Source: Verrucomicrobiota bacterium (GTDB lineage Bacteria; Verrucomicrobiota; Verrucomicrobiia; Opitutales; Opitutaceae). From it: 64,000 nucleotides of DNA. Position numbers and translations under genes: made by a program. Where the stretch lies: NCBI GenBank assembly GCA_014584295.1, contig JACTNC010000018.1:1-64000 (forward strand), in the 5' to 3' direction. The notes beneath the pieces were generated by a model. That model ran no database searches. It worked only from the letters and a program-made list of their open reading frames with translations, and was not told the DNA's origin. Every line of letters begins with the position of its first letter. Position 1 is the stretch's first letter. Below are positions 1 to 8,160 of the stretch, piece after piece.

Positions 1-36
1 GAGACTCATGCGAAACACCGATCCCGCCGGTTCGGA

Positions 37-55
37 AAAAACTCGCCGAGTTTTT
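37..55. terminator. Bidirectional hairpin terminator
   Basis: A perfect inverted repeat, AAAAACTC / GAGTTTTT with a GCC loop, has an A-run on one side and a T-run on the other. It can therefore terminate transcripts in both directions. It could end the leftward tRNA-Leu transcript or a gene that enters from the left edge. Confidence 0.6.
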
Positions 56-202
56 CACATTTTTAGTGAATCGCCTCTGACCTGCGGTTTCTCGGCGATG
101 GGTAGCCGGTAAACCCCGGCCGTTCCCGCCCTGGTAGACGGCGCCAAGGGTTTCCGGAGTCCATGATTGCCCCGGATGAAACCCCGATGAAATCCGGCAG
201 AG

Positions 203-232
203 GTCCCGCCTACGCTGGCGGGCTTCTTTTTT
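203..232 (+). terminator. Rho-independent terminator, + strand
   Basis: CCCGCC (205-210) pairs with GGCGGG (217-222) around a 6-nt loop and is followed by a T-rich tract at 224-232. No upstream + strand gene is seen in the window, so the terminated transcript is unknown. It may come from beyond the left edge. Confidence 0.65.
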
Positions 233-293
233 GGGCGAGTTGGGGAGGAGTTTGTTACCTTTCCGTTACCTAGAATTGGCTTACCTCTCAAAG

Positions 294-378
294 TGGTGCC
301 CAAGGGGGGACTCGAACCCCCATGCTTGTAGGCACAGGCTTCTGAGACCTGCGTGTCTACCAATTCCACCACCTGGGC
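294..378 (-). tRNA. tRNA-Leu (anticodon CAG)
   Basis: Read on the minus strand, the molecule starts GCCCAGG and ends CTTGGGC-A-CCA. These form a 7-bp acceptor stem with one G-T pair, and the 3' CCA is encoded. The anticodon arm CAGGT-CTCAGAA-GCCTG gives anticodon CAG, which reads CUG. The T arm carries GGTTCGAGTC. The 85-nt length and extended variable arm fit a class II leucine tRNA. Confidence 0.95.
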
Positions 379-646
379 ATTTTCCAACCTGCCAATGAAC
401 ACATGATCGGGAATCGATGAAAGCCTGCCGCGTACCTTTCCCGTTGTCGCCACAATTGCCAATTGGAATAACGGCAAATGAAAAGCGAATGATCGGGAGC
501 GGTTCAGCGCGTCCAAACCTCTTCGAAACCTGACGAGCGGGAGGTACTACGCCCGCGATTCCACGAACCGCAAGCAGAAATGATTCTAGGCATTTTGCGC
601 GCCTGTGTGCCGCAAGTTGCAAAAAAATGGCAGCATTGACAGTCGG

Positions 647-946
647 CTACTGCCGGGTCATTCCGAATCGAGGATGCCGTCTCTCGTGTTTGAGAACCAA
701 AATCCGAACTACGTTCGCTTTTTCACGGTAAACGAGGACAAATGGGAACGTCTCCAAACGAATACGCCGAAAGGATTTGCTCTTCAGATAAAAAGAGAAT
801 TGCCGGGGCGCCGCTTGAAGCGCCTTCAAACATCCCCGGAATTCGCTCTCGAATCGTTCGGCAAGATGGATGCCACCCTCTCTTTCGTAGTGCTCCAGAG
901 CCTCTTTGAAATCCTGCTGGAGCGCCGGGTGAAACTCGACTCTCAT
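647..946 (-). CDS. RelE/ParE-family toxin of a type II toxin-antitoxin module
   Basis: This 99-residue basic protein has the compact RelE/ParE layout: an N-terminal helix pair (FHPALQQDFKEALEHYE, residues 5-21), a central RFESEF...L..LQAAP segment, and a C-terminal strand pair RRIRLETFPFVLVYR...VVRILVLKHERR. Family members are gyrase inhibitors (ParE) or ribosome-dependent mRNA interferases (RelE). The sequence does not settle which. Its ATG shares one base with the antitoxin stop codon (TGATG at 946), so the two genes are translationally coupled with the antitoxin first. The final HPR motif is typical of plasmid-stabilisation ParE-like members. Confidence 0.85.
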   Translation of the reverse strand: MRVEFHPALQQDFKEALEHYEREGGIHLAERFESEFRGCLKALQAAPRQFSFYLKSKSFRRIRLETFPFVLVYREKANVVRILVLKHERRHPRFGMTRQ

Positions 947-1170
947 CAGGGACGCCGTCGCACTCCCGCCCAGAACGTGGATTCAGTGAGTGGATGTTCC
1001 TGGCCGCTCTCGAGCTCGGCGTCACGACGAGCTGCCTCCACAAGGATCTCGGTAGATGCAGCAGCATCGGGCGGCGGGGGCAGACTCCCTAGGATGTAAT
1101 CGGCCAACCTGAGGCGATCTCTTTCCGAAAGTCGCAACGCTGCTGCTTCGATCTCCTGGAGTGTGCTCAT
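946..1170 (-). CDS. Putative addiction-module antitoxin component
   Basis: This small acidic protein of about 74 residues begins MSTLQEIEAAALRLSERDRL, which matches the 'addiction module component' family (TIGR02574-like). In that family the N-terminal helix is followed by LADYILGSL and a C-terminal arm that wraps the ParE-like toxin. The start at 1170 is chosen because AGGAG lies just 5' of this ATG, although the spacing is only about 2 nt. An in-frame TTG at 1182 is the alternative. The gene precedes and overlaps the toxin gene, which is the usual order. Auto-repression by the complex is expected from the family but no operator was identified. Confidence 0.75.
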   Translation of the reverse strand: MSTLQEIEAAALRLSERDRLRLADYILGSLPPPPDAAASTEILVEAARRDAELESGQEHPLTESTFWAGVRRRP

Positions 1171-1412
1171 TGCTCCTGCCAAGCTACAGGTCTAGGTTGG
1201 TGATGCAAGGATTGAGGGAGCAATACTGATGCGAGCCCAACGGGAGTCGACGAGCGAACAGCTCGAACGGGCTGCGGAATAGCATCGATCGTACGAGGGC
1301 GCCCCGCATGCCTTGCCTTCACCCGGATGACGGGGAATCCGGAACGCGGCGTTGGACAGGTAACGCTTCATCCATTGACACACCCGCATGTGTGGGCGCT
1401 TACTTCGTGGGC

Positions 1413-4154
1413 ATGATTGGGAGGACTTGGACTGGATTTTCAACAAGGCAGGGAGTGTCTGCTCATCGCTGGGCGCTGGGCTGGTTACTGATTTTTGGAG
1501 GCCTTGCCCCTGCGGCACTTCATGCCCAATCGACTCCAAAGGAACCCGCCCGGGGGACGTCCGACAAGGCTGTGCGGCAAATTGCAGCGGCGGATTCCTG
1601 GGGGGATTGGATTGAGAGGGATTTTCCGTTTTTCTCGTCGGCTCTCAACGCCAGGGAAGCCGGACCGGAGTTTCCGAAGGACAATCTGGTGCCTCGGGGT
1701 CTGATCTTTCCGCTCGCGCATGACTGCTGGGCCTGTTTCGACACTGACCTCCTGCGGATTGCAGCAGTTTGGAGCGGGAAGGGGGTTACTCCGATGGCGC
1801 TTGCGCCAGGCTCCTATCACGATCCGTCCAGAAAAACGCCAGTTGGCCAGAAATCGCTGCCCCAGCCCGATGGCGACATATGGCTCGCGACCGGAATCTA
1901 TCCCGGGTGGCAACTTTCAAATCTATCGCTCCACGATCCGCGCACACCGGCGCCGAGCCCTGAAGAAGTGGGTCGTGGTCCGCTACCGGAGAGTTTGGGA
2001 CGCCTGAAATCCCTTGTACTTCAGTCATCGGGAGTGAGGATGAAGTACACGATTGGAGCGACGCGCGTTGAGGAGTGGATTGATGCTGCAGGGTCGGGAG
2101 AGTCGCCCGTGGTCGTGCGAAACCTTATCGTGGGGCCGTCTCGCGAGCCGTTGCTGCTTGTTCTGGGCAATAAGGCTCCAGATGTGCAATTTGCGCTGGG
2201 ATCCTCCAAAGCTCGGCGCAAGCTGACTCTCTCTTCCGAGCCCGGCGATGGCGCTCATCCGACATGGTTTGTTCGTGTCGAGGCGCATGACGAGCCATTG
2301 GAATTTACGGTGTCCCTCGCAAAAGGAACCGCGCCGACGCCTGTTACTGCGATGGCGGCAACACCTTCGGCTGCACCGCGCCGATGGCCCCAGGCTGTTC
2401 ATACGGCTGTTCACCGTTCTTCATCGGCTGCGAGCTACGTTGTCGATGACATTGATCTACCGGTAGTGAATCCCTGGCGCCGGGCAATCCGGATAAGCGA
2501 CATCCAGTTTTTTCCAGATGGCACGGGCGTAGGTGTCACGATTGATGGAGATGTCTGGATCCTCCGGGGATTGCATGGCGATCGGGTCGAGTGGCGGCGC
2601 TATGCTTCGGGACTTCATGAGCCGATGACGGCAGCGATTCGCGACGGTGAAATCTACGTCTTTGATCGGAACGGCATTTGGCACCTGAGGGATCGCAATG
2701 GTGACGGAGAGGCGGACGAACATGAGCTGTTCTCGAATGCTTTCGGGCAGACCGCGGAAACGCGGGAATTTCCTGCGACGCTCCGTCTCGCACCGCGCGG
2801 GGAGTTTGTGATCGCCAAAGGAGGCCAGCAGACGACGGAAGGGAAGAACAATGGAAATGTTCTTCGCATTTCAGCCGATGGGCGGGAAGCGACGGTACTT
2901 GGGTACGGATTCCGCCAGCCAAACATCGCGGTCAATAGTCGCACGGGGTTGGTCACCTCAAGCGATCAGCAGGGTCATTACATACCCAGCACGCCGCTGC
3001 ATGTTGTTGGTGGAGGGCAGTTTTATGGATTCCTCGGCGACTTCAAACCGAGGGAAATTTACCCTGCACCGATTGCCGATCCTCTCGTGTGGCTTCCGCA
3101 CAGCGTGAATGCCTCAGGTATTTCCCAGGTCTGGCTCATCGATGCCAAAATGGGCCCGCTTACCGATGGGCTCGTCCACATCGGATTCAATCGTCCGGAA
3201 CTCTTTTCGGTATTGCTCAACACACGCGGAAAGCGGCTGCAGGCAGCGGTCACGAGCGTGACGCAGGACTTCGAATTTCCCCCGTTGAATGGATCGGTAA
3301 ACCCAATCGACGGTCAACTCTACCTCGCGGGGTTTCAGGTGTTGGGGTGGGGGACGACCGCGACGCGCCTTGCCGGCCTTGCGCGGGTACGGTACACGGG
3401 ACATGCCAGCACGCTGCCGCGGGAGGTTGTGGCGATGAAGGAAGGCATCCTTCTGAAATTCAGTGTGCCACTTGATCCGGTGGAGGCGGTGAAACCGTCG
3501 AACTACTCTGCGTCGACCTGGCATTATGTGCGCTCCTATCGCTATGGATCGCCCCAGCTCCGCGCCAATGGACAGCCGGGAGCGGACGCTTTGCCTGCAA
3601 GTAGCGTCTATCTTTCGGAAGACGGCTGCGGGGTGTTTGTCGGCATTCCGAATATGACGACGGTGATGCAACTTCGTTTTGGCTGGTCGCTGAAGACGCT
3701 CGAGGGAGAGGGCATGGTGAGCAGTGCGTATCTGACTCCCTATGATCTCCCGCATTTTGATCCGTCCGTTGAGGGGTTTGGAAATATCGTGGTCGATCTG
3801 ACGAGAACCGCCGTTGCTCAGGTGAACGGGAAGCGATCCGCGCCGAAGGAGGACGGTGCAACACTGGCCCGCACCTTCGGATGTGTGGCCTGTCACGGAG
3901 GCGTAGCGGGTGGGCCGGCGATCGCGACTTATGGTCCATCCTGGACCGGACTCTTCGGCCGTGTACGGGATTTTGGTGGCAAGACAGGGCGTGTTGTTGC
4001 TGACGATGCCTACCTCCGTGAATCCATCCTCGATCCCCAGGCAAAGATTGTACCGGGTACCGAGAAGGCAGAGGCCGGCATGCCGAGCTATGCCGGCGTG
4101 CTCACCGACAACCAGATCGACGCCATCATAGATTATATCAAGACGCTAAGGTAG
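1413..4154 (+). CDS. Secreted beta-propeller / c-type cytochrome hybrid (DUF6797-like N-terminus)
   Basis: From the ATG at 1413 the product is 913 residues with a signal peptide (hydrophobic ALGWLLIFGGLAPAAL, then HAQ). Residues about 55-150 (GDWIERDFPFFSSALNAR..., DCWACFDTD, SLPQPDGDIWLATGIYPGW) resemble the domain I know as DUF6797. A PVC-type sorbosone/glucose-dehydrogenase-like propeller follows (FPDGTGVGVTIDGDVWILRG; DRNGIWHLRDRNGDGEADE; NVLRISADGREATVLGYGFRQPN). The C-terminus is a monohaem cytochrome c with CVACH and a likely Met ligand in AGMPSYAGVLT. It probably oxidises a periplasmic substrate and passes electrons to the attached haem. The substrate cannot be read from sequence. An upstream in-frame start at 1308 would place a non-signal extension before the leader and is less likely. 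Confidence 0.8.
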   Translation: MIGRTWTGFSTRQGVSAHRWALGWLLIFGGLAPAALHAQSTPKEPARGTSDKAVRQIAAADSWGDWIERDFPFFSSALNAREAGPEFPKDNLVPRGLIFPLAHDCWACFDTDLLRIAAVWSGKGVTPMALAPGSYHDPSRKTPVGQKSLPQPDGDIWLATGIYPGWQLSNLSLHDPRTPAPSPEEVGRGPLPESLGRLKSLVLQSSGVRMKYTIGATRVEEWIDAAGSGESPVVVRNLIVGPSREPLLLVLGNKAPDVQFALGSSKARRKLTLSSEPGDGAHPTWFVRVEAHDEPLEFTVSLAKGTAPTPVTAMAATPSAAPRRWPQAVHTAVHRSSSAASYVVDDIDLPVVNPWRRAIRISDIQFFPDGTGVGVTIDGDVWILRGLHGDRVEWRRYASGLHEPMTAAIRDGEIYVFDRNGIWHLRDRNGDGEADEHELFSNAFGQTAETREFPATLRLAPRGEFVIAKGGQQTTEGKNNGNVLRISADGREATVLGYGFRQPNIAVNSRTGLVTSSDQQGHYIPSTPLHVVGGGQFYGFLGDFKPREIYPAPIADPLVWLPHSVNASGISQVWLIDAKMGPLTDGLVHIGFNRPELFSVLLNTRGKRLQAAVTSVTQDFEFPPLNGSVNPIDGQLYLAGFQVLGWGTTATRLAGLARVRYTGHASTLPREVVAMKEGILLKFSVPLDPVEAVKPSNYSASTWHYVRSYRYGSPQLRANGQPGADALPASSVYLSEDGCGVFVGIPNMTTVMQLRFGWSLKTLEGEGMVSSAYLTPYDLPHFDPSVEGFGNIVVDLTRTAVAQVNGKRSAPKEDGATLARTFGCVACHGGVAGGPAIATYGPSWTGLFGRVRDFGGKTGRVVADDAYLRESILDPQAKIVPGTEKAEAGMPSYAGVLTDNQIDAIIDYIKTLR

Positions 4155-4560
4155 CTGCCATTCGGAGATCAGGAGAAGTGCAACTCGAGCTGCGGTAAGT
4201 CTTTTCTCGAGTCACTTTTCTACATCAGGTCGACTCAAGGACTGCTTGATTGGAGCGGTTGCTTGTTGGTAGTGCGAGGATGCGATTGGATTTGCGCTTC
4301 TCAAATGCAATGGTCCGAGTCCAATCAATGATCTTGGCCATGACAATTTTGTTCCGTCGAAGTTCAAGGCTGAAGCGCTTGCTTCTTATCGCCGGAAGAT
4401 TTGGAAAAACAAGGTCGCCTGAACGCTGCATATCAATACGCAACCTTTCTGATCGCAAAAACAATGATTTTGTACCTGTCTCCATCGATCTCCTCGGCAA
4501 ATTTGGGCCTCGATACGTCCCGGAACGCCAGTTCCTACGCACCAATACTTCGAGCGGGGA
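4155..4560. other. Gene-free spacer between cytochrome hybrid and MFS gene
   Basis: Two overlapping antisense open frames (4225-4545 minus, 4250-4717 plus) exist but show no domain, signal peptide or neighbour logic. Base composition begins to fall here, which marks the left edge of the low-GC island. No terminator with a clear T-tract was found between the two convergent genes. Confidence 0.5.
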
Positions 4561-5835
4561 TCACTTACCCATCGACTTCTTCTTGATCGGAGTTGCGAGA
4601 TGCTTGGAAAATGCAGTGCGCAAAAGTAAAAGACCGGAGATCAGTATTCCGGCAGCGCAGATAGTGATAGCGATGGAGAGGCTGATCTGGGCGTCGCGAA
4701 GCGCACCGCCAACATAGGTCATGATGCCCCCAGTCATGCAACTGATAAAATTCAGGAAACCAAATGCAGTTGCGCTGAACCGTTCATCCACGATTTGCCG
4801 AACAATCGGCATGAGATTGGCATCGTAGAAACCTCGGGCAATACCGTATAGGCTAAGGCCCAAAAGTGCCGTCTCAAGGCTGTAGCCCAATGCTAGAAGC
4901 AGGAGTCCGGGTGTGGCTAGCAAATAGGCGAAGCCAGGCATAAGGATTCGCGCTCTGGCGTTTCTTCGGCTCCACGCATCAGCGACAACTCCGCCGACCA
5001 TGATTCCTGCGAATGAGGCGACCTGCAGCGTGCCGGTTGCAGCCATGCCTGATTCGCCCTGTTTCAAATGGAAACACTCTTGGAAGAAGGTTGGAAGCCA
5101 GCCATAGATTGTCCAATTGACGACACCAACCAAGGAGTTGACGATCAGCAACCCATAGAACGCAGGCACTTGGAACAGGGCGCTGAGGGCCTGCATCACA
5201 GTAGCCCCATCTTTCCAGGGAGACTGCTTTGGGGCTTCAACTACTGATGTCGCATTCTTGAGGAAAATGAGGATCACCAAGGCATAGAACGCGCCTATCG
5301 AGCCGAGAAGCGTGAAGCCGGCTCGCCAGCCAATAGCGTCGGCCAAGTAGCCGCCTATGCCCCCCAGCGCGCCTCCCGCATATATGCCTGTACCATGGAT
5401 CGCTGTCGCAAAGGAGCGCGTGGCACCTCGGTGATGATCGGCAATCAGCGCCAAGGCTGCTGGCAGGTAACAGGCTTGGCTGACACCCAAGGCAGCTCGG
5501 GCCCAGAGGAGATCTGCAAAACTTGATGCATGTCCAGTTAGCCAGGTGACCGCAGACCATACTAAGAGGCTCGAAAAGATCACCTGATTTCGCCGGAAAC
5601 GATCTGCCAAGAACCCGCACGCGGGACTAATGGCTCCATAGATCCACAGAAAAATTGAAGTCAACAATCCGAACTGCGCCTCAGTCATTGGGACTGAAGC
5701 CACCACTGACTCCCGCATCGAAGTGATCGCGAGCCTGTCAAGGTAGTTGAGCACCGCAGAGATCCACAGGAGTCCCACTGCTATCCAAGCCCAGCGAGGC
5801 ATTTTTTGGGCGTGTCTTGCTGGGGGCGTGCTCAT
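4561..5835 (-). CDS. MFS transporter, anion:cation symporter-like
   Basis: This is a 424-residue, roughly 12-TM major facilitator protein. The first helix contains the NYLDRLAI signature of the ACS family (hexuronate, sialate and aldonate carriers). The loop 2-3 motif is GFLADRFRRNQ, and SQACYLPAALALIADHHRG follows in helices 4-5. It lies 8 nt downstream of the lyase gene on the same strand, so it most likely imports the lyase substrate. The ATG at 5835 is preferred. A TTG at 5847 would overlap the lyase stop codon. It shares the motif RGFYDANL with the other MFS gene of the window (RGLYDSNL), so the two carriers are related. The substrate is inferred only from the neighbouring gene. Confidence 0.85.
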   Translation of the reverse strand: MSTPPARHAQKMPRWAWIAVGLLWISAVLNYLDRLAITSMRESVVASVPMTEAQFGLLTSIFLWIYGAISPACGFLADRFRRNQVIFSSLLVWSAVTWLTGHASSFADLLWARAALGVSQACYLPAALALIADHHRGATRSFATAIHGTGIYAGGALGGIGGYLADAIGWRAGFTLLGSIGAFYALVILIFLKNATSVVEAPKQSPWKDGATVMQALSALFQVPAFYGLLIVNSLVGVVNWTIYGWLPTFFQECFHLKQGESGMAATGTLQVASFAGIMVGGVVADAWSRRNARARILMPGFAYLLATPGLLLLALGYSLETALLGLSLYGIARGFYDANLMPIVRQIVDERFSATAFGFLNFISCMTGGIMTYVGGALRDAQISLSIAITICAAGILISGLLLLRTAFSKHLATPIKKKSMGK

Positions 5836-5843
5836 ACGGAGAA

Positions 5844-6758
5844 TCAAGCGACGCTTGCGTATTCAAAAAACCCGAGGGAATGCAGCCTTTCACGCAGTCC
5901 GTCCTCCTGCTGAGCGTTCAGGCTGCGAAGCGGCAGGCGCACGGGGCCACAGTCGAGTCCAATAAGCTTCATCATGGCCTTGCCTGCTGGCAGCCCGCCA
6001 AATTCCGTCATAACCTTGATGAAATCCTGGGCGTTTGTCTGGCTATCTCCCGCGGATTTCATGTCGTTCGAATGAAGAGCGTGCAGGATGCGAGAATAGA
6101 GTGGAGTCGCAAAGTTGTAGGTGCTGCCAACAGCACCGGTCGCTCCGAGTTTGAGGCCGGAGAGCAGGATCTCGTCGCGTCCGAAGAGGACATCATATTT
6201 TCCGCCCGCGAATGACCTGGCCTTTTCGTAATCCTCGAGATTCTCGTGTGTGAATTTGATGCCTGCGAGTGATGGTATACGGCCGTCTGCTGCGGCGAGG
6301 AATTCACCGGCTGTGATGCTGATCCCGGTCATGGCTGGCATATGGTAGTAGTAGAAAGGAAGATCGGGAGCCGCGGCCGCCACATGGCGGCACCACTCCA
6401 CAAGTTCGTCTGCACAGCGTGGCTTGTAGAAACAAGGCGCAATTGTCGCAATTGCATCTGCGCCGACCTCCTGCGCATGGCGTGCCAAAGCCATACTAAC
6501 TGGAAGGCTCAAGTGCCCGACATGAACGACGAGTTTCATCCTACCCGAGTTAGCATCCTTCCATGCCTCAGCCAGGCGTCGGCGCTCATCCTCGGTGAGG
6601 CTGAACCCTTCTCCAGTGGTTCCGCAGATGAATGCGCCGCTTACCTTGTTGCGATACAGCAATTCAGCCATCTTGGGAATTGCCGCAAGATTTACGTCTT
6701 CATTGGGCAGAAACGGAGTGAATGTGGCCGCAACGAGGCCCGAGAGAATCGATCTCAT
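5844..6758 (-). CDS. nanA: N-acetylneuraminate lyase-type aldolase (DapA superfamily)
   Basis: The product is a 304-residue class I aldolase of the DapA/NanA TIM-barrel family. Visible landmarks are GTTGEG (46-51), the FYYYHMPAMTG segment with the catalytic tyrosine (residues 135-145), the Schiff-base lysine in GIKFT (K168), and GATGAVGSTYN near residue 210. The YYYH-P-TG and GAVGSTYN strings are those of true N-acetylneuraminate lyases rather than dihydrodipicolinate synthases. Members split Neu5Ac into ManNAc and pyruvate, though related 2-keto-3-deoxy acids remain possible. The frame is open up to 7073, but that upstream part has no family similarity and would run across the regulator's promoter and start. 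The start at 6758 matches the family N-terminus. No ManNAc kinase or epimerase is in the window. Confidence 0.85.
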   Translation of the reverse strand: MRSILSGLVAATFTPFLPNEDVNLAAIPKMAELLYRNKVSGAFICGTTGEGFSLTEDERRRLAEAWKDANSGRMKLVVHVGHLSLPVSMALARHAQEVGADAIATIAPCFYKPRCADELVEWCRHVAAAAPDLPFYYYHMPAMTGISITAGEFLAAADGRIPSLAGIKFTHENLEDYEKARSFAGGKYDVLFGRDEILLSGLKLGATGAVGSTYNFATPLYSRILHALHSNDMKSAGDSQTNAQDFIKVMTEFGGLPAGKAMMKLIGLDCGPVRLPLRSLNAQQEDGLRERLHSLGFFEYASVA

Positions 6759-6817
6759 GATAGTGGCTTGATGGATGAGCATGGTGAGCGTGTGCAATCG
6801 CATCAAGATACGCTGGG

Positions 6818-6836
6818 TGGTGCCATCATGGGACCA
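6818..6836. promoter_or_regulatory. Predicted operator, copy 1 (TGGTGC-N7-GGACCA)
   Basis: A near-perfect 19-bp palindrome, TGGTGCCATCATGGGACCA, lies in the 153-nt divergent region between the lyase start (6758) and the regulator start (6912). The same half-sites with the same 7-nt spacing recur at 8025-8043. The likely ligand is the adjacent GntR/LacI hybrid regulator. This is inference from position and repetition. Confidence 0.65.
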
Positions 6837-6911
6837 GCTACCGATGGCCGACTCTCTGGCAGTCTTTGACTGGCAGCTTGATATCGATCGCACTGTTTTA
6901 TTTCCTGCGGG

Positions 6912-7997
6912 ATGGTCAATTTGCCGATACGTCACTCGCTCGTGCATCAGACCGCGGAAATCCTTCGTGCGGAAATTGCGCACGGAACATGGAGAGAATG
7001 GCTGCCGGGCGAGCGAGCTCTTTGCAAAAAATACCAGATCAGTCGGAATACCTTGCGTGCTGCCTTGGAGCAAATGAAGCGTGAAAGACTCATATGCTCA
7101 CTTCAGGGAGCAGGCAACCAGATCCTGGTTCCTCCGGAGATGGCAGCACGTAAGCCCCGTGCTGGGGATGTTGCTCTCCTGGCCCCGGAGGGGATGGAAC
7201 GATTGCGGCCTTCCCAATCAATCATGATTGACGAGCTGCGTGCGTTGCTCGGTGAGCATGGCTGTCGCCTTCATGTTTATTACGGGCCACAGTATTTTCG
7301 TGTCGATCCGAGTCGAGCTTTAGGCAGGCTGCTCGCTCAAAATCCTCATGGTTGCTGGATATTGCTTCGATCGAATGAATCGGTGCAACGGTGGTTCAGG
7401 AAAAACCATGAGCGTTGCATTGTTGCCGGGTCAGTACATGCTGGATTGGAGCTTGCGTATCGAGACGTGGATCACCGCGCGGTTTGTCGTCATGCTGCAG
7501 GTTTGTTGCTTGGCCTGGGCCACAGCCGGATCGTCCTTGTAGTGTCGAAGCCGCCTATGGCTGGCGACCTTGAGAGCGAAGCAGGCATGCTCGAATCGAT
7601 TCGTCAGTCGCCGCACGTTCGAGCGGAGGCGGTCGTCTGCCATCATGATGGCAGCGTGAGCGGCATTGGACACGCGCTGCGACGCTTGATGGCTCAACGG
7701 CCAATGCCAACTGCACTGCTTGTTGCCAATGCCTACCACTTTCTAGCAGTATCCAGTTATCTCACACAGATGGGATTGCGGGTACCCCAAGACGTCTCTG
7801 TGATATCGCGTGATGAGGATATGTTCCTTTCCTATCTTGTGCCATCGCCTTCGAGGTATGTGACCAATCCGCAGCTGTTCGCAAAGCTGCTCCTGCGACC
7901 GGTGCTGGATATTCTTGAAAACGGCCGGCCCGCTCAGCGAGAGGTCAAACTGATGCCGGATTTCGTTCGGGGAGGAACCATTGCACGGCAGGGATAG
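6912..7997 (+). CDS. GntR-type winged-helix regulator with LacI-like ligand domain
   Basis: Residues 8-75 form a GntR winged helix (LVHQTAEILRAEIAHGTW, LPGERALCKKYQISRNTLRAALEQM, wing at ICSLQGAGNQILV). Residues 90-355 are a LacI/PurR-type periplasmic-binding fold (ALLAPEG, DELRALLGEHGCRLHVYYG, ALLVANAYHFLAVSSYLTQMGLRVPQDVSVISRDED, FVRGGTI). This is the AraR-like architecture, in which a sugar releases the repressor from DNA. The gene is divergent from the lyase-MFS pair and precedes the receptor operon. The repeated palindromes at 6818 and 8025 are its probable sites. The effector is expected to be the imported sugar acid or a breakdown product. Confidence 0.85.
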   Translation: MVNLPIRHSLVHQTAEILRAEIAHGTWREWLPGERALCKKYQISRNTLRAALEQMKRERLICSLQGAGNQILVPPEMAARKPRAGDVALLAPEGMERLRPSQSIMIDELRALLGEHGCRLHVYYGPQYFRVDPSRALGRLLAQNPHGCWILLRSNESVQRWFRKNHERCIVAGSVHAGLELAYRDVDHRAVCRHAAGLLLGLGHSRIVLVVSKPPMAGDLESEAGMLESIRQSPHVRAEAVVCHHDGSVSGIGHALRRLMAQRPMPTALLVANAYHFLAVSSYLTQMGLRVPQDVSVISRDEDMFLSYLVPSPSRYVTNPQLFAKLLLRPVLDILENGRPAQREVKLMPDFVRGGTIARQG

Positions 7998-8024
7998 GCA
8001 GGGATATTTCGACGGTATCATAAG

Positions 8025-8043
8025 TGGTGCTAAGTGAGGACCA
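8025..8043. promoter_or_regulatory. Predicted operator, copy 2 (TGGTGC-N7-GGACCA)
   Basis: TGGTGCTAAGTGAGGACCA has both 6-bp half-sites identical to the copy at 6818-6836 and the same 7-nt spacer length with a different spacer sequence. It lies 118 nt upstream of the TBDT start and just after the regulator gene. It extends outward by one base pair (A...T) to a 21-bp span. Confidence 0.65.
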
Positions 8044-8079
8044 CTAGATAAGGATTCAGCTTTCTGGGGGCTCACTTAG
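8030..8079. repeat. Inverted repeat upstream of TBDT
   Basis: CTAAGTGAG (8030-8038) and CTCACTTAG (8071-8079) are perfect 9-bp inverted arms separated by 32 nt. The left arm overlaps the operator copy at 8025-8043. It could be a second regulator site or a leader hairpin of the receptor mRNA. No T-run follows, so an intrinsic terminator is unlikely. Confidence 0.45.
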
Positions 8080-8160
8080 GCAGGAGTCATTCGGCTGCAT
8101 CACCCAGATCGGAAGCGATGCGAGTTGGAGAAAACTGGAAAATAAAACCTCACCGACCCC

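Larger units (their letters stand above)
1..293. other. Gene-free segment before tRNA-Leu
   Basis: No convincing reading frame or recognised RNA is visible here. The short open frames lack family features. The stretch holds two hairpin terminators (37-55 and 203-232). I compared 60-232 by eye with tmRNA and RNase P RNA landmarks and found no match. Confidence 0.5.

Noticed and set aside
60..232. Possible structured RNA (tmRNA, RNase P) before the terminator at 203
   Set aside because: None of the conserved tmRNA or RNase P strings are present; only the terminator is supportable.
3114..3896. 260-codon open frame antisense to the cytochrome hybrid
   Set aside because: No homology features; the + strand protein has propeller blades across this region.
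5844..7073. Full 409-codon reading of the lyase frame
   Set aside because: The N-terminal 105 codons lack family similarity and would run over the divergent regulator's promoter and start. The family start is at 6758.
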